64,000 nucleotides of DNA, taken from Bradysia coprophila. Lineage: Eukaryota; Arthropoda; Insecta; Diptera; Sciaridae. The stretch spans positions 1,782,614 to 1,846,613 of the forward strand of contig NW_023503751.1 in NCBI RefSeq assembly GCF_014529535.1, given 5' to 3'. Below the pieces are notes generated by a model. That model was not told the DNA's origin. It saw only the letters and a program-made list of their open reading frames with translations, and searched no databases. Every line of letters begins with the position of its first letter. The stretch's first letter is position 1. Positions 1-10,002 of this stretch are shown here, in pieces. A program made the translations under genes and the position numbers.

Positions 1-640
1 GGTAATTGAATACCGAAAAGAACGTGGCGAAAAAAGTTTCAAATTTGGGCCCTTGGACTAAGGCCGCTACTCGACCCTAAGTGTTTTTTGCACATAAATC
101 AAGTAAATCTCATCCGATTTTGCTAGATTTAGTTTTTTATGGAAGGGAATTGAATACCGAAAAGAACGTGGCGAAAAAAGTTTCAAATTTGGGCCCTTGG
201 ACTAAGGCCGCTACACGGCCCTAAGTGCTTTTTGCACATAAATCGAGGAAATCTCATCCGATTTTGCTAGTTTTTGTTTAATTTGAGAGATAATTGAATG
301 CCGAATAGAATGGTGGCAAAAAAGTTTCAAATTTGGGCCCTTGGACTAAGGCCGCTACTCGGCCCTAAAATAATGTCGTAAATTGTTGGTTTTATTTGAG
401 AAGTACTTCGTACGGGCTATCGTAATTGCGCTATGCGCAATTTAAAAAATGAACACTTTCAGTAAATTTGACCATGCCCAACTTGACTTGCATTTTGGTA
501 ACAGACGCATTAGAGGGTTGTAGACATATTAGGGTTCTGGGCGTATTACGGCTTCGGACGTATTATAGTTACGGACGAAATAGGATTACGGGTCGTACGG
601 GGCTAAGTCGCAGCAAACGCTCCGACTGTTCTGATGCCTT
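1..640 (+). repeat. Rep1 dispersed repeat, copy a (5' end outside window)
   Basis: First of about a dozen copies of a dispersed family called Rep1 here. Bases 1-370 are two and a half tandem copies of a ~145-bp unit (landmarks: TTTCAAATTTGGGCCC, GGCCGCTACTCGGCCCTAA, CCGATTTTGCTAG). Bases 400-640 are the Rep1 right end, containing ATTGCGCTATGCGCAAT and the terminal AGTCGCAGCAAACGCTCCGA. The right end abuts the left end of the next copy at about 642. No credible ORF: the 68-codon frame at 468-674 recurs in every copy and is repeat sequence. Family assignment is unknown. Confidence 0.75.
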
Positions 641-642
641 GT

Positions 643-1781
643 TAGCCCCGTACGAAGTACGAAGGGGCTTATAGGATTACGATGCCGTGTGTAATTGATG
701 GAATTCGAAGCAGACGGTAAGGGCAAAGTGTTTGCCTATGTTCATAGATAACGAATCCGCAATAAAAATTTTGTCTGTCCGTCTGTCCGTCTGTCCTTCT
801 GTCCGTCTGTCCGTCTGTCCGTCTGTCCGTCTGTCCGTCTGTCCGTCTGTCCGTCTGTCCGTCTGTCACGTCGATATCTTGAGTAAATCAAATCCGATTT
901 CAAAAATTTTTTTTTCCCTGAAAGATAGTCAAAATAGTGAGGCTAAGTTCGAAGATGGGCGATTTTGGGTCGACCCTTCCGGAGCTGGGGCCCCATAAGT
1001 GCTTTAACGTTTTCCAAAGATTTCTCTGGTCCTTTAAAGGCTACACTTGTAAGTGATACCTCAAATGAAAGGTATTTACAATACCTATCCACAAAAAAAA
1101 AGTTTATGGAAATTGGATGACCGACTCGTGAGTTAGACCCCTTGGTGTGAACTAGGTACAGGGCGGCAAGCCTTTTTTGCTTGTAGGTTAGTCATATTTG
1201 AACGGATTTAGATGGATTTTGATTTATTAGATAGGTATTGACCGTACCAATCAGGGAAAAAAAAGTTTATGAAATTCGGTTTACCGGAGCGTGAGCTAGG
1301 TCTCTTGGAGTGAGCTTATATGTGGCTACTCGGCCGTACAGTGAAGGTGGTGTTTTTTGTTAATATCTCGAGTAAAATTTAACCGAATTTCATGAATTTT
1401 TTTTTGTTTGAAAGGTACTAACGAATGTAAAGCAGCCGTTGTACTTTCCACCTCCTAACAAAATGGCCGTCGGCCGCCATTTTGGATTTTTGTAAAATCA
1501 ATATAAATAGGTGAAAATGATAATTCCAAAATCACTGATCAGTGGGAAGTGTAGTTTGTGTTACTTTTGAAAGGAACGTCGTACGGGGCTTCGTAATTGC
1601 GCTATGCGCAATTTTTAAGACGTACACATTGCATAAGAATTTTACGACGTTTACGGGCGCAATAGGCTTACGGTAAGAGTAGGGCGACGGACGAAGTAGG
1701 GTCACGTGCGCAATAGATGTACGGGTTTGTACGGGGCTCAGTCGCAGCAAACACTCCGACTGTTCTGACGGCTCGTTTTTT
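643..1781 (+). repeat. Rep1 dispersed repeat, copy b (near complete)
   Basis: Starts TAGCCCCGTACGAAGTACGA and ends with AGTCGCAGCAAACACTCCGA, then TGTTCTGACGGCTCGTTTTT. The outer part of the left end (AGCCCCGTAC) is inverted just inside the right end (GTACGGGGCT), so the termini are partly inverted repeats. Contains a TGTCCGTC-type microsatellite and no protein-coding frame. Related copies are listed at 10.6, 19.4, 27.8, 36.6, 41.2 and 46.3 kb. Confidence 0.8.
772..867 (+). repeat. (TGTCCGTC)n microsatellite inside Rep1
   Basis: Near-perfect tandem array of TGTC/CGTC tetramers. The array is variable: other Rep1 copies carry much shorter versions at the same place (27918-27942, 41306-41325, 11457-11488 reverse, 47207-47231 reverse). 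The long Thr-Asp-Gly-Gln or Ser-Val-Cys-Pro frames across it are an artefact of the repeat. Confidence 0.9.
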
Positions 1782-1995
1782 ATAATTTTCTTTCTAAAAT
1801 TTTTCGGGTAAAATATTTGTTGATTGAACTTTCGCGTGCTTTCCTCATCAGCTGCCATTTGTGACGCATATCTTTTTGCGTGTCGAATCTGTAAGCGTCA
1901 CCTACACCGATATCAGTTCTTTTGTAAGTGGATAACAGGACTTGCGTCACACCTCCACTGTAAGTGGTTTTGGGCGATTACCCTTACTATAAAGA
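1782..1995. other. intergenic, no gene seen
   Basis: Short unassigned stretch. The only notable item is GGACTTGCGTCAC at 1938-1950, a 13-mer that recurs in the window (see findings). Confidence 0.4.
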
Positions 1996-2217
1996 GACTA
2001 TTGGCACCCGGTGCCAAGAAGAAGACACCGGAAGAGACTGTTGGCGCCGGGTGCAAATAGTCTCTTTATAATATTGTGGCTAATGTCACCGGGTGTCAAT
2101 AGTCTCTTTATTATGCTAATGCTAATCGCACCCGGTACCATAAGCCGCAGGATTATAAAGGCACTATTGGCACCTGGTGCCATTAGCCACAGTATAATGA
2201 AGAGACTATTGGCACCC
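1996..2217. repeat. array of GGCACCCGGTGCC-type palindromes
   Basis: Five to six copies of a short GC-rich palindrome or half-palindrome (GGCACCCGGTGCC, GGCGCCGGGTGC, CACCGGGTGTC, GCACCCGGTACC, GGCACCTGGTGCC, GGCACCCGAT). They are spaced about 40-50 bp apart and separated by AATAGTCTCTTTATAATA or its reverse complement, so alternate units are inverted. Both strands are open by chance (78 and 61 codons), but these frames are low-complexity repeats, not genes. Confidence 0.75.
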
Positions 2218-2597
2218 GATAGTGTGTCTAATTGTCTAAATGTCTAATTCTATGATTTTCGTTGGATTTTCTGAACGGAATGCATATTTAATATTTAATT
2301 TGAGCATTACTCAAAATTACTCCGAATTTCAGTTCTTGTAATTTTTCATATAAAAATTTCGATAAAAGCGACATTGACACATATTGGGTATCATCACAGT
2401 TGTATTTTTTTAGGAACATATGACAAATTTGGTATATTTTGAATGGTTACAGGTCTATCTATGACGAAATAATGAACGTAGGCTGTAACGAAAAGATAGA
2501 CGCTCGCCAGAGCTCATCAAAGTACAGGTACAGCTCTAGAAACAATAAATGTAAATTGAATGCAATTGAATTGAATTGTCGAAAAAAATTTGTGCAG
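2218..2597. other. intergenic, no gene seen
   Basis: AT-rich sequence in which no gene, RNA or repeat was recognised on either strand. Confidence 0.4.
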
Positions 2598-2606
2598 CCC
2601 CACCAT

Positions 2607-2927
2607 TAGAGATGGAAAATGTCGGGCCGCCAGGGTTTTTATCCGGCCCGATGGGGCCTGGGCCGGGCGGGCTTCAAATCTGTCGGGCCGAGCTTGGACC
2701 GAACCTAGAAAATCAATTTTCAAAGTTTCGCGCACTTTTTTATATGAAATTTGCTTTCGGGCCGCCCGAAAATGTCGTCCCGTTCGAATTTTTATCCGGC
2801 CCGATCGGGCTTGGGCCGGACGGGCTATAAATACGTCTGGCCAGTTCGGGCCGGGCTTTAAAAATGAATTTCGGACCGGGCTTCGGGCCGGACGGGCTTC
2901 AAAAAAACATCGGCCCGCGCACCTCTA
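2607..2927. mobile_element. hAT-like MITE with GC-rich CGGGCCGG interior
   Basis: 321-bp element flanked on both sides by CCCCACCAT (2598-2606 and 2928-2936), an 8-9 bp target-site duplication. Termini are TAGAGATGG.. and ..CACCTCTA, imperfect inverted repeats of the TAGAG type typical of hAT elements. The interior repeats TCGGGCCG, CCGGCCCGAT and GGGCCGGACGGGCTTCAAA many times on both strands and is far more GC-rich than its surroundings. Frames reading Gly-Pro or Arg-Ala runs across it are by-products. No transposase. Confidence 0.8.
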
Positions 2928-2936
2928 CCCCACCAT

Positions 2937-3518
2937 GGAACGTATTTAAGCGAACTCACATCCTATTCACTATCATTTCAATTAGTTCTTTTCTTCTATG
3001 CAAACATTTCAGATTCACCTTTCGAACTTATTTCGTTCGTCGTCTCCAACGTACGCGACACCGTGAATTGTGCTCTTTTGAACATATTCCGACACTGTGC
3101 TTCCAACGGCTGAAGGCTTTGGCTAAAATTTAATGCAATAATTCAATTATAGAAACGTACAATGGATTCGCAACGAGCAACAAAACTGTTCAATTTTTAC
3201 TTCGTTTTTTCTACCACTCCTCTGACTGAATATTGATTTAAGTCTCATTTCGCGGTTATAACTCTAGCGTCCTATTCTATTGACGATTCACAAGAAACTG
3301 GTTATCATCATAGCAATCGCTGGTTGGTATGTCTTCGTACATTCATATAAGCTCGGCTCCCTCATTTGGGTGAGTCAGGTCCCTCGGCTGACTATTTCCC
3401 CGAAATAATTTTTATTGAGTGTACTCAGTACTCGCCCATTAATACGTCCATCTCCGAAGTGGATTGCAAACTGTGACTCGACTGCGTTGTTTGAGCGTGT
3501 TTGGAACGCGATTTCCCG
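2937..3518. repeat. repeat segment B, copy 1 (second copy at 17604-18183)
   Basis: About 580 bp matching 17604-18183 at high identity (shared landmarks CAAGCGAACTCACATCC or its variant, TTATTTCGTTCGTCGTCTCC, GGTTGGTATGTCTTCGTACA). It contains ATATAAGCTCGGCTC and a promoter-like tract, so an LTR or part of one is possible, but matching LTR ends or coding domains were not found. A short frame at 3415-3648 covers the distal part and is not conserved in the other copy. Confidence 0.65.
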
Positions 3519-3783
3519 GACGATTTCAGGACGTCATGAAGTTAGTCTTTTGTGTTCGCGCTCCCTTTTGTTTTGTATTTTTTGCACCGATAAAATGTGT
3601 AATCAGAGACGATCAGATCGAATAAACGTTATTTTTCTTGAACATTAAATCCGCGTTGGATTTTATTCCCATACAGTTCGCTCTACAAAACTGCTGCCTA
3701 AACAGGTCGTTCGACGACTTTCTGAGTCCCGTGCGTTTCTTGCAAATAATTAAAATCAGTCAAAATGTCCTTAAAGTGTGAAT

Positions 3784-4269
3784 GTGACGCAAGTCCTTGT
3801 GTCTTTACTTACAATATAACTGGTATCGCTGAAGGTCTGGAAAGTAACAGATGATTCAGTGGCAAGGTTTTTTGGCTGATGTCAGTTCCTTTGTAATTTT
3901 TTCGGGTGGATTGTTGAAATTTTGTGTTCGAAATAACATAACTGTATGGGCAGCAGAAGTGATCTCCTATACTTTCTTTACAAAATATCAGAAAGAAAAA
4001 GAATAACCCTTTATTTGTCCACTTAATTTTACGAGCCATATACAATTATATTTAGCACAAACTGGCTATATGTAACTGAATAAGCCTACATCTACATACC
4101 ACCCATACACACCTAAATACTGGCTATATATAACTACACCCAAGACTCGTAAGGTTTTTTCGAAGATAAACCCAAAACAACATATACGATTCATCCAAGG
4201 ATTCATCAGAGCCATCACAAAACACCACCGTTCATTCTTAAAAAAATTAAATATTGGAACTTGCGTCAC
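3784..4269. mobile_element. 486-bp element bounded by GTGACGCAAGTCC inverted repeats
   Basis: Left end GTGACGCAAGTCC (3784-3796), right end GGAACTTGCGTCAC (4256-4269). The inverted termini and the lack of an ORF suggest a MITE. No clear target duplication is visible. The same 13-mer is present at other sites in the window. Confidence 0.5.
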
Positions 4270-4580
4270 GCCCGATTACTAACGTGTGGACATGATTCGG
4301 GAACCGGATCTTTCCTTGATCTTGGCCAAATTTTTGGTGTAGTTACATATTCCCATGAACTTTGATTGTTTTTTTTGTCAACGTCGTGTTAATGATGACT
4401 TAACATGTGAATTGTAGGACATCCCGTTTAATTAAAAATTTGGTTTGAAATTAACTCACAGTTCCCCAGTGACTCGTTAGTTCAGTGGGTTGGTCTTTAG
4501 GTGCGGTGTTGGTTCGGTAGCACTTTTTCGACGTTTTTATTTGGCAATAATTTCCACACATATAAGTAAATACATAGCTT
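4257..4580 (+). repeat. repeat segment C, copy 1, with tRNA-like boxes
   Basis: Matches 18962-19375 (the second copy is interrupted by about 85 bp). At 4470-4525 it has TTAGTTCAGTGGGTTGG, resembling a tRNA D-arm/A box, and GTTGGTTCGGTAGC, resembling a B box. This suggests a tRNA-derived SINE. No foldable cloverleaf was found. Segments B and C occur in the same order at both loci, so a larger duplicated unit is possible. Confidence 0.5.
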
Positions 4581-4656
4581 CCGTACAGACATTACTTATG
4601 CCTCTAAGCTCATCCAAGTTAAAACCGCAACATCCATAGTAGAGAATCAACAGTAC

Positions 4657-4790
4657 TAGAGGTAAGCGCCGGCGCCAGTCGCGCCGATCGCCACCGAAAT
4701 TTTCAGTAAAAAGTCAGCCGCCGCCGGTCGAAATTTTAACTTGTTCAGCCGATCGCGCCGTCGCCGATAAAAATAAAACAACGAATTTAA
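4657..4790. mobile_element. truncated hAT-like MITE, GCCGATCGCC-rich
   Basis: Begins TAGAGGTAAGCGCCGGCGCC and is filled with CGCCGATCGCC / GCGCCGTCGCC words, so it resembles the GC-rich element at 2607-2927 in design but with a different word. No matching right terminus or target duplication is visible, so it is probably 3'-truncated. Confidence 0.45.
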
Positions 4791-4861
4791 ATTCCATTGA
4801 ATGGCACCTTACGAGGCTAGTGTTCTTAGACGAGGTTTCGGTTGACAACCATGGTTTAATC

Positions 4862-5686
4862 CAGGGCCTATTATTTGGGAATTAATTCCCAAAATTCCCA
4901 AATATTCACAAAAATTTAAGACGAGGTAGACGTAGACTTAAATAAAATTTGAACGATTCAGTGGATATCATGCTTATAAAATTTGTGATACATAATAAAG
5001 TGTTTTAAGCCAGCGGCGTTGGAGGTACCCCAAAAAATGTATGTGTTACGGCACAGCCCTGCTACTAGCATGAACACTGAATTGACAAGTGTCAAATTTG
5101 GAGGCTTTAGTGATACGAGCTACCGCTTAGGATTATGTTTTAACTCATACAACAAAAACAAGTCATCTATCTGTATAACAGAAACGCAGTGCCTACTGTG
5201 ATTTCATCAGCCTCATGGTTTGGGAATCAATATTGTTAATATTTGTGAATATTTGGGGATATTTGTGAATATTGGGAATATTTGGGAATATTTGTGAATA
5301 TTTGGGAATATTTGTGAATTTTGGGAATATTTGTGAATATTTGTGAATATTTGGGAATATTTGTGAATTTTGGGAATATTTGGGAAGTAGACGAGGTGTA
5401 AAAGTTTTAACGATAGAAAATACCTGCTGTAATGCCACTGGTTATTTCTAAGTCATTTGTGAACATCGAAAATAAACTTCTGATGGATGAGATTAAATGT
5501 CAATGGTATTGAAACACGATTTATAAAGCTTTATTGATAACAATACAAAATAGAAACCAAACATTTTGGGATAATATATTCGAAAGGAGTAATTATTTGG
5601 GAATTAATCCCCAAATATTCACAAAAATTCTCAAATATTCCCAAAATTCCCAAATATTCCCAAATATTCCCAAATAATAGGCCCTG
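4862..5686. mobile_element. hAT-like MITE with TTTGGGAATATT interior, nested in a transposase relic
   Basis: 825-bp element with inverted termini CAGGGCCTATTATTTGGGAA / TTCCCAAATAATAGGCCCTG and a perfect 8-bp target duplication GTTTAATC (4854-4861 and 5687-5694). Both arms are made of CCCAAATATTCACAAA words, and the centre (5230-5390) is a tandem of GGGAATATTTGTGAATATT in the opposite sense. Between them lies unrelated AT-rich DNA. It encodes nothing recognisable. It sits at the 5' side of a Tc1-like transposase remnant that resumes at about 5700. Confidence 0.9.
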
Positions 5687-5699
5687 GTTTAATCAGATC

Positions 5700-6201
5700 G
5701 AAGGGATACGGTGCCATTGGCAAGAAATTGATTTTTCGTGGAGAGTTCAATCGTAAGCCAAGAATGTCTTTGCATTATTTCTTGGGACAACAAGGAATTT
5801 TAGAGACATATCACACAGAAGGAACGTTTTGTCGATAAAAATTCTTCGATTGCTGTGAAGACTTTGCGTTGGGTGGAATATGCAGTGTTTATCTGGCGCA
5901 GCACAGTGTGTGGATTATGGACGGCGCTAAAATTCATTGTCATCCACTCATAGTTCAGTATTTTCGATCGATTGGCATTATTACAATTTTATTTCCCCCG
6001 TATACAACCTATTTCAATCCGATCGAGATTATATTTGGAGTTGTTAAGAAGCACCTGAACAAGAAGTTTGCCAAGTCAACGAAGAATATGGAGATTGAAG
6101 TGAACGCAGAATTCACAAAGATGTCAAACTTCAACTGCACTTCGATTTTTAAGGCTTGTGGTTACGTTGGTTACGTGGTTCTTTTCTTTCTTCTTAATTA
6201 G
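5700..6201 (+). pseudogene. Tc1/mariner-type DDE transposase fragment
   Basis: One reading frame runs from about 5700 to 6201 with a single in-frame TAA (about 5836). Upstream of the stop the frame reads RKPRMSLHYFLGQQG and ETYHTEGTF. Downstream come VWIMDGAKIH (second catalytic Asp region) and LFPPYTTYFNPIEIIF (the NPIE motif with the third acidic residue). These are the hallmarks of the Tc1/mariner (DDE_3) catalytic core. The N-terminal DNA-binding half is not recognisable upstream of the inserted MITE. The premature stop and missing N-terminus mark it as dead. Confidence 0.8.
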
Positions 6202-6204
6202 CGT

Positions 6205-7436
6205 GATCAACATCATCACAGTCCATTATTAGACTTTCTTGGTTGACGCTCACCTCATTCTCCTGTCGAGTCCAACACGTCCTCCATGCTCTTAATGCGC
6301 AATTGCATTAACTCTGTAGCGCGTGAAAACGATTGGCACATTGCCTCAAAAGTCCTCTTTTAGTAGCTTTAATTGGTTCTTGAAACCGCCGATCATATTA
6401 TCCGTAATTTGGAGACCGTTTCGAGCGCTTTGCATTCGCTCATTGTCCGAAAATGGCACCGAGCGAAACAGTGCAATCAAATGGGCAGGTGGGCACTCAT
6501 TTCAACAGTCTTTCTCGTGATTCGCTTGGTGCTGCACATTGAATATAATTTGCCCACATCACCCAAATGGAGTGTTTTGCCGAGTAATGAATGCTGTGGA
6601 TTTGTTTCAATTTGCCAACCATTTCCATTAACGACACGGCACTGTCAGCATTTGCTCTGACAGGAATGAAGTAGTCGCCAATGGCGTCGCCAATTTTATT
6701 GTGACTTAGCCCGATGAATTTTACTGCGGAAGTAGTCGCCAACTTTTCCCGCCAATTTTGACAGAATTAATGATTTTCTTAAATGGCGGGAAAACTGGCT
6801 ACTACTTCCACCTTAATGCTGAAGTAGCATTTTTGATATGGATGGATTTGTTTGACTATGCGGAATCATTTGTGGAAGGATTTTTTTAAACTTCCACCTT
6901 AGGTGTGAACCGCTTGGAAAATTGCACTACACCGGATGGGACAAGTGTATTTGGGCAATATTCTCCTTACAACTTATGGGATAAATGTAAAATTATGGTC
7001 AAATACAAGCCTCAACAAGGTACAAATTTAGCAGTATCGATTCGATATGTTCGAGAAAGCTCTGCTCGGTGGCTCCAGCAGTAATTTTACATCGAAAAAT
7101 TGTCGATTTTCAAAGAGGTCCGGAGGATTAATGGTATGGGATGTCCTTCACTAGCCACCTAGATTAGAACCATTTTTAAATCACTTAGGTTAAGTGATCG
7201 CGCAAGCGGCAATATCACTTCTTCGAAAAAAATGCATAAAAATGAAACCCTCGTGAAACTTGAGTCGCTCTAGCTCATCTGTATCAAAACTTTTGAGCTA
7301 AAAATTTTGTCTTATATTCTTCCCTGAACTCTAATCTTTCGATTGACACCTTATACGTTATGATCCGACCGCGATAAGTGTGACCTGTAGCCACGTTCTC
7401 GCTCTAGAGTCGGACTACGACGAAGCTGACGAAACT
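6205..7436. other. unassigned; decayed coding-like stretches and one hairpin
   Basis: No gene is supported. Two stretches look weakly protein-like but match nothing I recognise: minus strand about 6310-6660, broken by stops, and plus strand about 6900-7080 (contains GQYSPYNLWDKCKIMVKY). An inverted repeat joins 6727-6752 (GGAAGTAGTCGCCAACTTTT..) with 6784-6812. The direct repeat ACTTCCACCTTA occurs at 6804 and 6889. Probably transposon debris. Confidence 0.35.
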
Positions 7437-7540
7437 TAAATTTATTATCGGAAATAAAATTATGTTAAATTGATTAGGATGCCTTAAATATAGTTGTTAC
7501 ATCAAAACTAATAGAAATTTATTATTTCCGATTAAAATTA
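7437..7540. mobile_element. small inverted-repeat element (MITE-like)
   Basis: TTTATTATCGGAAATAA near 7440 is inverted as TTATTATTTCCGATTAA near 7520, enclosing about 60 bp. Target duplication not resolved. Confidence 0.4.
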
Positions 7541-8213
7541 GCTGATATTTGCACTTACCTTGTGCAGTATAGCTGACAGCCGCGAGATAGCTTTTAAGTG
7601 CAAATTTCATTAGTCTAATTTTTGTGTCGTTTTTGTCTGTGAGTATATATCGTTTATAACATGGAGACCAAAAATAGCAGTCATAACGCCCGTGTGAAAT
7701 GAGAATTAATAAGTTTTGAATTTTGCGAATTTTTGTTCATATATTTATATGAACAGTAATACTCAAATAACAATGTAGAGGTCACGACGTTGTTATAACA
7801 AAACGAAAATGTCAAGCTTCTTCAGTCGAATCAGACTTCTTTCTTATTTGAACATTGCATTCCAACAGTGTTTTCGACATTGCTTTCCAACGCGAATTTT
7901 TAAATATTTAAAATGGGAGAGTCAACAAAAAAATCAAATCCACCGATTAGCCGGAGTCATAGAGGTAGACTACCTAGAGGAATTATGACCCGAAATTCAT
8001 TGAAAAATCATATCACACACACTACTAAATCCGAAAACGTCAACTTTGCTTCTTCCTTTTTTTATTACAATAATTGTCTTGTTCCATTCATACATATATT
8101 CATTCATGTTGTCATTCATTATTCGTTCATAACACGTGGATGAGTTATAATTAAAAGAGTAAATAAAGTTTTCAATTTCTTTTATGAATTGAAAATACCT
8201 TTTTTTGTGTAAA

Positions 8214-8545
8214 ATGCCACGAAAATGTTGCATAACGAAGTGTAATAATATTAAAGGAAAATTAACGAAGCTGAATGAAATAATTTCGTTTCATTCGTAC
8301 GTAATTCTGTTCTTTATAAACTAACCTTTCGCAATGGGTGTCCTCATGAAAATGATTTCTTATAGTTTCCCAAAGAATGTCAATATATGTTCGAAATGGC
8401 TGCAATCAATCAAATCGATCACAGGTCAGGATATATTCGACGTGCATCGAGTTGGAATTTGTAATACACATTTTCTTGAATCAGATGTTGTAAGTGGGTT
8501 CGAAATGCTTTGTCAAAAGATGATTTTCTTACTTAACAGACTTAA
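8214..8545 (+). CDS. THAP zinc-finger domain ORF (short, three exons)
   Basis: Predicted exons are 8214-8296, 8366-8489 and 8540-8545, with GTACGT..TATAG and GTAAGT..AACAG introns. The product is a 70-residue protein. It carries a C2CH THAP signature: CCITKC near the N-terminus, FHSFPKN across the first junction, ICSKW, then VGICNTHF (Cys-x2-His). THAP domains are DNA-binding fingers of transposases (P, Kolobok, some others) and domesticated regulators. The third exon gives only Thr-stop, so the gene is either truncated just after the finger or has a distal exon I cannot see. It ends tail-to-tail with, and overlaps by about 17 bp, the recombinase relic on the other strand, so the two may belong to one element. 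The start is the first ATG in frame before the zinc ligands. Confidence 0.6.
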
Positions 8546-9993
8546 ATGATCGAGTGAGAATCGCATTCAAAAACGAATTGTTCGTTTGAGAGCAATTCTG
8601 CATAGCCGTATCACTGTCAGGTTGATGACATTCGTCAGGAACGATATATCCATGTAAGTCTGTAGATGCCTGTTGATTCGCATGATTTTGACTCGCCTGT
8701 TCTGCTATGTCAATAAGGTCATCGTCCCCGATTAATGAATCGAAAAAAAGAGTCATTGCCGACATTTGAAATCGATGGCACAGCGGATGCTGGCGTTGCG
8801 GCAATCATTCTCGTGGACATCACGGCAACAGTGGATGCTGTTAACGCGCAATTTGGTAGTTCAACAGATGTACTTGCATTTGCGGGGATTATTCCAATCG
8901 TATCCAAACAAGCAGACGGTGCACTGCTTGAACCCATTATTGAACACTGAATCATTTGGCCTGTTCTCGCTTTATATTGAAGCGAATCTTCAATATAGCC
9001 TTTGGCACACGAACCAGTGCGCCATCTCCCATATGGTAGCGGATGTGCGCCGAAAAGTGTGTCCTGTCAAAAGAATGGAAAGTAAACAAGTGTGTATTCA
9101 CCCAATCGACTGAGTTTCACTTACCTGTGTAGCGATCTACTTCAGGTAAACCAAGATATGCCGCAATTCGGCGCGGCATCTGGGCAAATTTGTTCTTGCC
9201 GATGAACTGGACGGTGCATTTGCCGCGCTGATAGTTCAAGAAAAAACGGTCCTTTCCTTCCACACGATCTTGTCTCAGATCAATGTACTTCTGAACGATC
9301 ATGGCGAACCTGTCGTTGATAGTAAATGAACCAGACACCTTTGTTTTTGTCGTCTGCAGCTTCACCAGAAATAAATCGCCATGTCTTTCCGCGTCATCGC
9401 GGGTGATTCTGGTTAATTCGTCGGTACGACACGCTCCGCAAATGCCGAATATCAGTACAACCTACAACGAATGAGAAAAATTCTCATAAATTTCACTCAA
9501 CGACTTTTCTTATAAAATCAGCAACTTTGATAAATTGTACTGACCTTTACATCTAACCACGTCAGGTCTTCTGCTTCGTCTATAAATTTTAGAATGTAGG
9601 ATTCAGCGAATACCTTCGCCTTCACCACTTTGTACCCGCTGGACTTTGTCTTTAAGAATGCAGTCACTTGACAAAATTTTCCGATGTCAACGTTATCGTA
9701 AGCACGTAAAGTGGACTTTAGCATCGAATGAAACGCCCATAGGCTGGTGGGTTTGTATTTTTTTTCGTCCAACATGTGGAAATACGCGATTATTAGGTCA
9801 GATGTTATGGCAATTACACCATAACTGTTTGTCCAGTCTTTAAAGTTGTGCGATACACTCGATTGTACTTTTCTTTCGACTTAATCGGGAGCGTTTCCAT
9901 CTTTGCTGCATTAGCATGTTCCATCAGTTCCAGGGGCATATCCTCGTCAATATCTTCAATCAAATCCTTGTCGTTCATATTGGATTGTTCCAT
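8529..9993 (-). pseudogene. Crypton-like tyrosine recombinase (DUF3504-type), broken
   Basis: Minus-strand exons about 9993-9545, 9461-9125 and 9063-8529, with GT..AG introns. Exon 1 (from ATG at 9993) has a core-binding-like region (SLWAFHSMLKSTLRAYDN). Exon 2 carries the first catalytic Arg in FGICGACRTDELTRI and a typical MPRRIAAYLGLPEVDRYTG. Exon 3 opens with the HTFRRTSAT (H-x-x-R) box and retains AKGYIEDS, with the presumed nucleophile Tyr. Defects: a frameshift near 9850; loss of the segment between the HxxR box and the Tyr region, with a frame change; and another frameshift near 8790 before an Asp/Gln-rich tail ending at 8529. This architecture matches insect Crypton-type (KCTD/DUF3504-like) YR transposases. 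Clade assignment is inference. Confidence 0.7.
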
Positions 9994-10002
9994 TTTTACA
10001 CC

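Noticed and set aside
669..998. Long frames on both strands across 770-870 reading TDGQTDRR or SVCPSVRL repeats
   Set aside because: They are translations of a tetranucleotide microsatellite in Rep1 and appear wherever the array is present.
2011..2247. 78-codon plus and 61-codon minus frames rich in LLAPGA-type repeats
   Set aside because: By-product of the palindrome array; no start context, domain or conservation.
2576..2949. Gly/Pro- and Arg/Ala-rich frames of 84-119 codons
   Set aside because: Entirely inside the GC-rich hAT-like MITE; composition reflects the CGGGCC word.
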